Source: a virus | Length of the DNA: 36,383 nt | Virus record (IMG/VR): IMGVR_UViG_3300031857_000615 | Span: 1-36,383 of that record | Strand: one strand, 5' to 3' | In this document: positions 29,865-36,383 of the stretch, piece by piece | Numbering within the stretch: position 1 is the first letter of the stretch | Layout: each line of letters opens with the position of its first letter | Program-made: the position numbers and the translations under genes | The notes under the pieces: model-generated | What the model saw: the letters and a program-made list of their open reading frames with translations, nothing else | Told to the model about the DNA's origin: nothing | Database searches by the model: none

Positions 29865-31007
29865 TTATTGAAACAGTGAGCGCTCTGCTGGGGTCATCGC
29901 ATCCCATTCTGCTTGACTAATTCCAGGCGGAGGGCCGCCAGAAACGTCTCCGCCGCCAGCAGCACGGACTTGCTCCTTGAGGCTTTCAAGAATTTGCAGG
30001 TTGTTATCTTTACTCAACCCGAGTTCTGGCAACTGAAGCCCATATTGGCGCTGCTCAAAATCTGACAGCGCGCCTTCGCCCGGAATACGCAGCGCAGCGC
30101 GAATGGCGCCAGAGAGTTGCTGCCTGTAAGACTCGAACAACTTTGCATCTTGCGAATCAAAGACTCGGCTCAAAGAGCCGACCACGCCCAAAAATCCACC
30201 AGTTGAAACTTTATCAAGTTGCTTCTCAATTCTAGAAGCGATCACTTCAACACGGTTCAGGGTTCTTTCTTTACCAGCCAAAGATGTCCTCTCTGACGCT
30301 GGAACGGCGGACAACACCTTAACCTCTCCGGTTGCTGAGTTGCGCTGCAAAACCGTTCCCTTCGGGAATCCAAGCGCCTCAGCGTCAGCACCCCTCAAGA
30401 CGCTAAACTTAGGCTCGCCAGCGGCACCTCCGCCACTCGCGCGCGCTTGAGCCGCTGGCCTGGCCTCTTCCGGCCTGCTGAACTGCCCCGTAAGCGGGTT
30501 ATACACTGCACCGCCCACCGTGCGCCCTGTCGTGCCCTCCTGCGCCAACTCGAGCAGCCCCGGCGCCATCTGCGCGACATCGCGCCCAGCAGCCGTGCCG
30601 TACATTCTACGCAGCGCCTCCTTCGGGTCTTGCCGGAAGTAGCGCATCATCTGATACGGCTCTTCTCCCTCAACCAAAGTCTCAAGTTTTTGCCCGGTAG
30701 GGCCAGCGCCGCCAAAGGTCATGGCAGATATACGCTGCATCTCCTCTTCTGCCGCCTTCTGCCTGCCTTGTAGGCGCTTCTGCTCAAGCCGCGCGCCAGC
30801 CATCTGCGCCACCCCGGCAAGTCCTTGAGTCGGCGTGGTGCCACGCGCCATGGCGTCAAACACTGCGCTCATGCCTTGACGGCGGATTTGCTTTCGCTCT
30901 TCCTCCGACAGTTGCGAGAGGTCTTCGCCCAGCAAGCCGCCGATGTAGTTTTCGAGGTTCTTTCCGGCACTCTTGGCGCCGCGCTTAAACATATCAAGAA
31001 GTGCCAT
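29865..31007 (-). CDS. Internal virion protein (380 aa)
   Basis: 380 residues, mostly helical. It opens with MALLDMFKRGAKSAGKNLENYIGGLLGED, a short basic amphipathic region and break, then a charged coiled coil (KRLQGRQKAAEEEMQRISAM). The second half carries QLPELGLSKDNNLQILESLKEQVRAAGGG, a phrase I have seen in internal virion proteins of related environmental phages, and ends PPPGISQAEWDAMTPAERSLFQ. It lies between two other putative ejection proteins, so delivery with the DNA is likely. The exact role in the channel is unknown. Confidence 0.65.
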   Translation of the reverse strand: MALLDMFKRGAKSAGKNLENYIGGLLGEDLSQLSEEERKQIRRQGMSAVFDAMARGTTPTQGLAGVAQMAGARLEQKRLQGRQKAAEEEMQRISAMTFGGAGPTGQKLETLVEGEEPYQMMRYFRQDPKEALRRMYGTAAGRDVAQMAPGLLELAQEGTTGRTVGGAVYNPLTGQFSRPEEARPAAQARASGGGAAGEPKFSVLRGADAEALGFPKGTVLQRNSATGEVKVLSAVPASERTSLAGKERTLNRVEVIASRIEKQLDKVSTGGFLGVVGSLSRVFDSQDAKLFESYRQQLSGAIRAALRIPGEGALSDFEQRQYGLQLPELGLSKDNNLQILESLKEQVRAAGGGDVSGGPPPGISQAEWDAMTPAERSLFQ

Positions 31008-31008
31008 G

Positions 31009-31326
31009 TTATTCCCCTAACAATCCACCGCGAACCTTTTGGCCGCCGTACATGGAAAAGAAGCCACCATATAAGTCTTTCGGGCTGTACTTCGGCGCCT
31101 TCGCCGCCTTTCCGTCTGGGATCAGGCTTTGAGAGATTTTACTCTCGCCGCCCTCACCCTCATCTTCATCGCCGCCAGCAAGTTTTTTCAGCACCTCAAG
31201 CGCCTTATTCTTGCTCATCTTTTTGCCAAAGATGCTGAACGAATCGTCACCTGCTGCGGCTTGCCGGATGTACGGGTTGGTTTCGCCAGAGAAAATCACT
31301 GGCGCGTTTGGATCACCGTACATCAT
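31009..31326 (-). CDS. Small virion-module protein (105 aa)
   Basis: 105 residues, unrecognised. The N-terminus MMYGDPNAPVIFSGETNPYI is followed by a Lys-rich helix (KKMSKNKALEVLKKLAGG), an acidic loop (DEDEGEGGES) and a Gly/aromatic C-terminus (YGGFFSMYGGQKVRGGLLGE). It sits between the 805-aa and 380-aa internal proteins, with an ATGA overlap upstream. A minor virion or assembly role is inferred from the context. Confidence 0.55.
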   Translation of the reverse strand: MMYGDPNAPVIFSGETNPYIRQAAAGDDSFSIFGKKMSKNKALEVLKKLAGGDEDEGEGGESKISQSLIPDGKAAKAPKYSPKDLYGGFFSMYGGQKVRGGLLGE

Positions 31327-33740
31327 GCTTTTTTACCTTTTTTCTTCCCCACCTTGGCATCAAGTTCTTTGACGGCCTCGGTGAGCAGTCCTATCATCTT
31401 GGAGGTGTCATATTCCATCATGCCGTCAGGTCGCTTTCTGGTTGACCCAGGCATGACCTTCTCGGCGTCCTGCGCGATGATGCTCGAGTCCTCATCGCCG
31501 CCGTATTCGTCCTCCCACTCAAACTCAATGCCCTTGAGCCGGTTGACCTTATCAAGAGGATTCTTGATCTTCTTGATGTTCTTTTTCATGCGCTCATCCG
31601 AGGGCAAGAACGGCGTGGCGAATGAAGCGACCTGCCCAGCAATTTGCATATAGCTCGGGCGAGAAGTCGAAGTCGCGCTTGTCTGCTGGTTGATCGGCGC
31701 CGCCGCAATCGCGCCCTGTCGCACTGCGAGCTGCTGAAGCGGATAGTTAATCCGCCGCATGAACTCCTGCTGCTGCGCGTTCATCAACTGCTGAGCAAGT
31801 TGCTGCTGAGCCGAGCCAAGGCCCATCATAGATTGAGCGGCACCGTAGCGGTTCTGGAGCGCCTGCTGCCCAAGCCCGGACAACTGCTGCGCCGCGCCGA
31901 GTCGGAACTGCGCGCCCTGCAAACCTGTCGCCTGATTGGCAAGACCGGCCTGCATGGCCTGCTGCGCGTTGAACTGCTGCGCGGTGAGTCCCATTTGGGC
32001 AGCCTGCTGGGCAGCGGCTTGGTTCGCCAACTGCGCCTGCATACCCTGCCCGACGTTGAATTGCTGCGCCTGCTGGCGCATCTGCTGCGTCTGCAAGTTG
32101 GCCGCCTGATTGGCTTGCTCGGCAGAAAGCCCCATCTGCATGAAGCGTTCTCGAGCCTGCTGGTTGGCCTGCGCCGCTTGCAAAGCAGCCTGCTGATTGG
32201 CCTGAGAGGCGGTAAGCCCCATCTGCTGCGCCTGCATGGCGACAGCCTGATTGGCCTGTTCCGCGCTGAGGCCCATCTGCATAAAGCGCTCACGCGCCTG
32301 CTGATTAGCCAGTTGCGCTTGCATACCCTGCTGCACATTGAACTGCTGGGCCTGAGTACCCATCTGCTGGGCTTGCAACTGCGCCGCCTGATTCGTGCGC
32401 GCCGCATCGAGCGAAGCCTGCTGATTCGCCTGCTCCGCCGTGAGGCCCATGCGCATGTAATCCTGCACGGCTTGCTGGTTAGCGAGCGCAGCCTGCGTGC
32501 CCTGCTGCACGTTAAACTGCTGCGCCTGCGAGCCCAACTGCTGCGCCTGCAACTGCGCGGCCTGATTGGTGCGTGCCGCATCCAAGGCGGCCTGCTGGTT
32601 GGCCTGCTCGGCAGACATGCCCATCTGCATGTACTGCTGGCGCGCCTGCTGGTTGGCAAGCGCGGCCTGCATTCCCTGCCCCACGTTGAACTGCTCGGCA
32701 GTCATGCCCAACTGCTGGGCCTGCTGACGCGCCGCTTGGTTGGCAAGTTCGGCCTGTTGCGCGCGGCCCACATCGGCCTCTCGCAACTGCGCAGCCTGCT
32801 GGAAGCCGCGTGATCGCTGCTCAGCGACAAACCGATTGCGCTCGCGGGCAGCCTCGCCCGCCGCGATGCCTTCCTGAATGGCAGCACGAGAGCCGCCGAA
32901 TGCACGCGCCGCCGTCGCGCGCTGTGCACGCTGCTGACGCGCCAACTCATCCTGTCGGCTAATATCCGAAAGCCCAGCCTCGATGACATCGCGCTGGTAT
33001 GGATCCATATATTGCCCAAGCGAGGCGTCCGTAAACTGCGCTGCGCGCGCGGTCGGTGCTTGGAACTGCGTACCAACTTGCTGCGCACCGACTCGCTCTG
33101 GCCCACCTGCCAAGGCTGCACCGACGCGCTCAGCACCAATGTCGCGCGCGCCGAAGGTGGTGCCGATCTGACCGGCTTGCACCTGCTGCGGGCCGCGTCC
33201 AAGAGCTCCGCCAACACGCTCTGCGCCAATCCCTGCCGCGCCAAACTGCGTGCCAATCTGGCCTGCCTGTACGTTTTGCGGGCCACCCTGAAGTGATGCG
33301 CCGACATTCTGAGTGCCAAACTGCGTGCCGATCTGCTGCGCGCCAATGCGCTCAGGGCCGCCTGCCAAGGCTCCGCCTACATCGCGCGATGTGAACTCAG
33401 TGCCCGTCTGCCCCGCCTGTACGCGCTCCGGCGCAAACTGCGTGCTCACCTGCCCCGCTTGCACGGCAGCAGGCTGGAATCCAAGCGCCGCCTGCGTAGC
33501 ACGCGCGGCCTGCTCAACCTCCGGCACATAGCCGCCCTGCGCGGCAATCGCGCGCGTCATCTGTTCGCCCGTCATGTAATCGCGGGTGAACGGCGCGACC
33601 ATCGGGCCACGGTACTGCTGGAACGGGATTGCAGCGACCTGCTCGGCTAGCTGCAAGTTTTGCAGCGACTCGCCATAGATGCGCGGGTCGTAAGCGGTGG
33701 ATGAGGTCTGCTGACTCTTGGATTTGAACAAATTGCTCAC
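31323..33740 (-). CDS. 805-aa Gln/Ala repeat virion protein with C-terminal S74 chaperone
   Basis: Residues about 90-230 repeat a 30-40-residue unit built from QAGQIGTQF, IGAERVG and ALAGGPERV. Residues about 235-340 form a charged helical region (YMDPYQRDVIEAGL, ARQQRAQRATAARAFGGSRAA). Residues about 340-660 repeat an approximately 58-residue Gln/Ala/Asn helix unit (QQFNVGQGMQAALANQQAR, then MGMSAEQANQQA). The last 100 residues are an S74 chaperone: PSDERMKKNIKKIKNPL with the cleavage Ser, FEWEDEYGG, IAQDAEKVMPG, then MIGLLTEAVKEL. It is large, and its place among ejection proteins suggests an elongated, oligomeric tail or ejected protein that matures by self-cleavage. Its start MSNLFKSKS resembles that of the Gly/Pro-rich protein. 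Confidence 0.78.
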   Translation of the reverse strand: MSNLFKSKSQQTSSTAYDPRIYGESLQNLQLAEQVAAIPFQQYRGPMVAPFTRDYMTGEQMTRAIAAQGGYVPEVEQAARATQAALGFQPAAVQAGQVSTQFAPERVQAGQTGTEFTSRDVGGALAGGPERIGAQQIGTQFGTQNVGASLQGGPQNVQAGQIGTQFGAAGIGAERVGGALGRGPQQVQAGQIGTTFGARDIGAERVGAALAGGPERVGAQQVGTQFQAPTARAAQFTDASLGQYMDPYQRDVIEAGLSDISRQDELARQQRAQRATAARAFGGSRAAIQEGIAAGEAARERNRFVAEQRSRGFQQAAQLREADVGRAQQAELANQAARQQAQQLGMTAEQFNVGQGMQAALANQQARQQYMQMGMSAEQANQQAALDAARTNQAAQLQAQQLGSQAQQFNVQQGTQAALANQQAVQDYMRMGLTAEQANQQASLDAARTNQAAQLQAQQMGTQAQQFNVQQGMQAQLANQQARERFMQMGLSAEQANQAVAMQAQQMGLTASQANQQAALQAAQANQQARERFMQMGLSAEQANQAANLQTQQMRQQAQQFNVGQGMQAQLANQAAAQQAAQMGLTAQQFNAQQAMQAGLANQATGLQGAQFRLGAAQQLSGLGQQALQNRYGAAQSMMGLGSAQQQLAQQLMNAQQQEFMRRINYPLQQLAVRQGAIAAAPINQQTSATSTSRPSYMQIAGQVASFATPFLPSDERMKKNIKKIKNPLDKVNRLKGIEFEWEDEYGGDEDSSIIAQDAEKVMPGSTRKRPDGMMEYDTSKMIGLLTEAVKELDAKVGKKKGKKA

Positions 33741-34117
33741 AGTCTTTTCTCCAGTACCACCGCAGTTCTGCGGTAGCCTTCAAGCGCCCGCTGCCAACCG
33801 GGGCGGCCCATAATTAACAACGTGTCACACTGAATATGTCTCGCCCACTCTTCGACGACCGGGCGAATGATGGTGTCAATCTCATTCAAGTCCCCGGCGC
33901 CGATCACGATGGTCAGTTGCTTTAGGCGTGGGAAAATATCTATCGTCGTAATGACGCAGGAATTTTCCGACGACCAAAACTGAAACTCACCGCTTTTGAT
34001 GTGGTCAATAACATCCTGATAGTTCATTTGCCCATAGCCTTCCTGCAAGGCACGCTCAATGGGCTCCCTGAACTTGGAGACGTACTCGAGCCCTTCCACC
34101 TCTTCGTGCTGGCTCAT
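33737..34117 (-). CDS. GNAT-like small virion-module protein (126 aa)
   Basis: 126 residues. The order of strand and helix (FQFWSSENSCVITTIDIFP, LTIVIGAGDLNEI, VVEEWARHIQCDTLLIMGRPGWQRAL, YRRTAVVLEK as a final strand) is reminiscent of the GNAT acetyltransferase fold. T7 and related phages carry a GNAT-like protein (gp13 type) in the internal-protein region, so the position fits. An acetyl-CoA pyrophosphate loop is not clearly present; GAGDL is the nearest match. An enzymatic role is therefore uncertain and an assembly role is as likely. It overlaps both neighbours by ATGA. Confidence 0.6.
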   Translation of the reverse strand: MSQHEEVEGLEYVSKFREPIERALQEGYGQMNYQDVIDHIKSGEFQFWSSENSCVITTIDIFPRLKQLTIVIGAGDLNEIDTIIRPVVEEWARHIQCDTLLIMGRPGWQRALEGYRRTAVVLEKRL

Positions 34118-35592
34118 CGCATACCACCCGGTACGGCATCTAACCTAAATGTGCCCACTCGCCAATCGGTCGCGGGCTGTGCCCCAGTGATCTTCATTTC
34201 TATCTGGCGTCCTGTGAAGCGTACCGGCGTGTAAATAGAGTCTATTGTATAGTTTTTCGTCGTTTCAGACCCATTCGGCGCGAACTTGGTGATGAACTGC
34301 AAACTCACCGAGCCAAGCGTGTCCTCATCGGCAATCAACTGCCGCGCGACTAGCAATCGCTCCCCGTCGCCCAACTCAATCGGCCCAGAGCGCGCGTAAG
34401 GCTCTGCGCCGTCGTAGGCCACGCCGACTTCGTGCTCGTACACATACCCGTCTGGCGATACCATGATGGGGTAAATAAACACGCCACGGTCAGTACCGGC
34501 AGTGCGCGCCATCGTGCCAATCGTCCAGTGGTTCTCGCGGTAGTTATAAACCGCATACGAGTCGCACTCGGTGGAGTTGACGCTCGGGTAGAACCACCAA
34601 ATCTCACCATATTGGTTATTGGCGACCGCATACACCTTTGAGCGCTGCGTCTGGGAGATGTTCTCCTTCAGGTAATCGAGCACCTCACACTTGATGGGGC
34701 GCACGAAGCCGTCGTAGGTGAAGAAACCCGAGGGCGACCACCAATAGGCGACCGACTCCACCGCCGCGACCGCTTGCGCGCTAACTAGCCCGCATCCGGT
34801 CGCAATACGCTCAAAGCCGTACACAAACGGCGGCCCCTGATACTGGGCGGTGTGTACGTCCACGTCGGTGAAAATGAGGTTGACGCCACGCAGCCGCTTG
34901 CCAGCGATGATTGAGCCGTTCGTCTCAAGTTCCTGATCGCCCGCTTGGTTGGTGATGGAAGGCGTCCATGAGGTATTGTCCTCCTGATCGCACCACGCCA
35001 CCTTGCGCGCGTTGCCGCCTGCGCCGAGCGCGAACACGAACCGCTCCGCAGTCACCAGCACCGCCTTGTTGTCAATCGGCGCATTGGCGAGCACTACGGC
35101 GTCATTATTCGTGTCCAAGTCCCATTCGTATATCTTGCCGTCCTTGCTGGCGCAGGCAATCAAATACTCGCCCCAGTTGTCCAGACTCCACGTCGTGGCG
35201 GGCGTTACCGTGCCGGTGTCGGCTCGAGCGGTGCCGTAGGCGAATAGCCCGTAGCCACCGCCGCCATAACCAAGATTGAGCACAGCATCGGGGTCGCCGA
35301 CGGTGTAGCCGCTTGGGGTGATGTCCGTAAGCGTGCCGGATTCGGACATGGCATACAGTTTGGTATGCGTGCCAATGCCGATCCAGCGCACGTTGGAGTT
35401 GTTGCGCCACGCCAAAAGGCCACGACACTTGCCATTAAATGCGGTGCTGGATCGCTTACGCCAGCCGCCTATGGGGCGCATCGTGTTCTCATACCAGCGC
35501 ACAAGGCTGGCATCGCGCCACCGCCCCTTGCTCTGGTAGTCAGTGCCGTTCCGGTATATACCGGGCGGCAGATTAAGCGGAATTAACGCCAA
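34114..35592 (-). CDS. Tail protein of the ALIPLNLPPGxYRNGTDY family (P22 gp10/nozzle-like)
   Basis: 492 residues from TTG at 35592, which lies seven bases after AAAGGAG; the longer frame with ATG at 35670 would overlap the preceding gene. The N-terminal ALIPLNLPPGIYRNGTDYQS and RWRDASLVRWYENTMRPIGGW are strongly conserved in many short-tailed phages. The body is a beta-propeller-like series of repeats (LLAWRNNSNVRWIGIGTHTKLY, WGEYLIACASKDGKIYEWD, VAYWWSPSGFFTYDG). By position and fold it is probably the tail hub, stabilisation or nozzle component below the adaptor. It is coupled by ATGA to the GNAT-like gene. Confidence 0.75.
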   Translation of the reverse strand: MALIPLNLPPGIYRNGTDYQSKGRWRDASLVRWYENTMRPIGGWRKRSSTAFNGKCRGLLAWRNNSNVRWIGIGTHTKLYAMSESGTLTDITPSGYTVGDPDAVLNLGYGGGGYGLFAYGTARADTGTVTPATTWSLDNWGEYLIACASKDGKIYEWDLDTNNDAVVLANAPIDNKAVLVTAERFVFALGAGGNARKVAWCDQEDNTSWTPSITNQAGDQELETNGSIIAGKRLRGVNLIFTDVDVHTAQYQGPPFVYGFERIATGCGLVSAQAVAAVESVAYWWSPSGFFTYDGFVRPIKCEVLDYLKENISQTQRSKVYAVANNQYGEIWWFYPSVNSTECDSYAVYNYRENHWTIGTMARTAGTDRGVFIYPIMVSPDGYVYEHEVGVAYDGAEPYARSGPIELGDGERLLVARQLIADEDTLGSVSLQFITKFAPNGSETTKNYTIDSIYTPVRFTGRQIEMKITGAQPATDWRVGTFRLDAVPGGMR

Positions 35593-35596
35593 GGCG

Positions 35597-35821
35597 TTAC
35601 TCCTTTGTTGGTATGACGAAGCCCTTGAAAAAGGCAACCAATAGGCCGATGCCAGCCGCAAGGCCAGCAAGCCACTTCACAAAAGCCACAAGATTTTCTG
35701 CCGTAGACCAAGCGTCGGCGAGTTTTTTAAGGTCGCCCTTCACCTCTGCCATGTCGCTCTGCAAGAGCTCCAGGTCTTTGCGCAAGAGGGCTAGTTCCAC
35801 GGTCTGATCCTGCTCGGACAT
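35597..35821 (-). CDS. Small coiled-coil/membrane protein (74 aa)
   Basis: 74 residues. An N-terminal coiled coil (TVELALLRKDLELLQSDMAEV) leads through KGDLKKLADAW to a C-terminal hydrophobic span (residues about 46-68, VKWLAGLAAGIGLLVAFF) and the short tail KGFVIPTKE. This layout resembles XhlA-like haemolysin/holin accessory proteins. The main holin candidate lies far away with the endolysin, so this may be a second holin-type or a membrane-docking tail protein. It is four bases ahead of the tail gene. Confidence 0.6.
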   Translation of the reverse strand: MSEQDQTVELALLRKDLELLQSDMAEVKGDLKKLADAWSTAENLVAFVKWLAGLAAGIGLLVAFFKGFVIPTKE

Positions 35822-35822
35822 G

Positions 35823-35981
35823 TCACGCTTCCTTACTCTCTTCTTTCGGCAGGTGCGGCTTGACCTGCTCCAACAGTTTCGCCCACAACGGATGCGCCCC
35901 CTGCGCCGTCGGGAGTGACCCCAACAGGTTCACGATGGCAACGGCTTCTTCTAGCGAGACTTTCAATTCAACGTCGGACAT
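35823..35981 (-). CDS. Small hypothetical protein (52 aa) after the tail fibre
   Basis: 52 residues: MSDVELKVSLEEAVAIVNLL, then GSLPTAQGAHPLWAKLLEQV and a charged end. It begins six bases beyond the fibre stop. It is predicted helical, with one turn at LPTAQGAHP. Similar small helical proteins follow fibres in other phages. No function is recognised. Confidence 0.6.
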   Translation of the reverse strand: MSDVELKVSLEEAVAIVNLLGSLPTAQGAHPLWAKLLEQVKPHLPKEESKEA

Positions 35982-35987
35982 GGTTTA

Positions 35988-36383
35988 TCAGGCTCCTTTT
36001 AGTGCGGCCATTTCCGCTTCCAGTTTCTCAATACGCGCCATTGCTTCCTGTAGGGCTTTAATGGCGGCGAAGGTGATGTCTTTGGTGTAGACCGTTTTGA
36101 GCGGTTCTTCGCCTTCCGGTGTTTCGCCAAAACCATCTGTGTCTACCCATACAGGCTCCACGCTTTCTACTTGCTGCGCGATTACACCGACGTTCACATC
36201 ATCGTGCGTCTGGTCGTTGTACTTGTAGGTGACAATTTCCAACGCGCCGATCTTGTCCCACATGGACGCAGCGGGAGCAATGTCTTTCTTCGTACGAGCG
36301 TCTGACAGGTCTACGTTGTTAGACTGGTAGTTAGCCAAGCCGCCGTTGGAGCGGATAGAAGCGCGAAGTTGTGTGCTGTCATC
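35988..36383 (-). CDS. Tail fibre protein, C-terminal S74 chaperone part (continues from the left edge)
   Basis: This is the 3' end of the fibre gene whose start is at 2285; 36277-36383 duplicates 1-107 in the same frame. The last 110 or so residues form a peptidase S74 intramolecular chaperone: the motif [10 protein letters not shown] with the self-cleavage Ser-Asp, then KYNDQ, VGVIAQQVE and a C-terminal coiled coil (ALQEAMARIEKLEAEMAALKGA is split by heptads). Known S74 domains assist trimer folding and then cut themselves off at the Ser. The ATG at 36338 is internal and not the true start. A 52-residue gene ends the preceding cluster 6 bases from the stop. Confidence 0.9.
   Translation of the reverse strand, partial: DDSTQLRASIRSNGGLANYQSNNVDLSDARTKKDIAPAASMWDKIGALEIVTYKYNDQTHDDVNVGVIAQQVESVEPVWVDTDGFGETPEGEEPLKTVYTKDITFAAIKALQEAMARIEKLEAEMAALKGA
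36277..36383. repeat. 107-bp terminal direct repeat, right copy
   Basis: Exact copy of bases 1-107. It closes the map into a circle and carries the same stretch of tail-fibre coding sequence as the left copy. Confidence 0.95.

Noticed and set aside
31644-32813. Long + strand frame (389 codons) with Leu/Arg/His-rich repeats
   Set aside because: It is the mirror of the Gln/Ala repeat region of the 805-aa virion protein, and its repeats follow from that gene's codon repeats.
31323-33740. Regular DNA repeats that might be taken for a CRISPR array
   Set aside because: Units are in frame, degenerate and continuous with protein repeats; there are no unique spacers of constant length between identical palindromic repeats.
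36277-36383. Interpretation of the 107-bp repeat as a phage attachment site or T7-like terminal repeat
   Set aside because: It lies inside the fibre reading frame and joins it perfectly; no integrase is present and the length fits an assembly overlap of a circular contig.
1-36383. tRNA, rRNA, insertion sequences and riboswitches
   Set aside because: I read both strands for cloverleaf-type T-arm motifs, transposase motifs and known aptamer cores and saw none that I could support; a tRNA scan would be needed to be certain.

Overview
The window reads as one complete genome of an uncultured tailed phage (Caudoviricetes), probably a short-tailed (podovirus-like) phage of a Gram-negative, proteobacterial host. 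The first 107 bases (1-107) recur exactly as the last 107 (36277-36383). The sequence is therefore circular or terminally redundant, with about 36,276 unique bases, and the break lies inside the tail-fibre gene. Support for a short tail: an SU10-type major capsid protein, a P22/SU10-like portal, an SU10-type head-tail adaptor, internal virion (ejection) proteins, and no recognisable tape-measure, tail-tube or sheath gene. Support for a Gram-negative host: a spanin pair (Rz with nested Rz1), an M15 peptidoglycan peptidase and LPS-type glycosyltransferases. I see no tRNA, integrase, DNA polymerase or RNA polymerase gene.

Transcription layout. A divergent control region (22467-22609) separates two arms. 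The short rightward arm (22610-26169, + strand) carries early genes: an SSB-like protein with an acidic C-terminal tip, a RecB/Cas4-like PD-(D/E)XK nuclease, a DUF3310 protein and at least four tiny single-span membrane proteins. Everything else is on the minus strand and reads leftward from 22466 to 1, continuing across the junction from 36276 to 26166. The two arms converge on a shared CTAG stop at 26166-26169.

Leftward arm, in transcription order: a Cro/YdaS-like HTH regulator, a small basic protein, an HNH endonuclease, a primase-helicase, a G-tract repeat region (19049-19260), several small proteins, an Hjc-like PD-(D/E)XK nuclease, a NrdR-like zinc ribbon and the terminase subunits. Next come a glycan cassette (methyltransferase, GT25-type glycosyltransferase, GH130-like beta-propeller), the portal, a 454-aa structural protein, a very low-complexity Gly/Pro-rich protein, four small proteins, scaffold, major capsid, a second glycosyltransferase, adaptor, two tail-associated proteins and the S74-terminated tail fibre. 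Across the junction follow two small proteins, a tail protein beginning ALIPLNLPPG, a GNAT-like small protein, an 805-aa Gln/Ala repeat protein with its own S74 domain, three further virion proteins, endolysin, holin, Rz/Rz1, an HExxH peptidase and a metallophosphoesterase.

Most genes overlap by 1 or 4 bases (TAATG, ATGA, GTGA, TTGA), which points to long, translationally coupled messages. The least ordinary parts are the G-tract array beside the primase-helicase gene, the repeat and low-complexity virion proteins, the glycan cassette inside the packaging module, and the near-leaderless regulator promoter.
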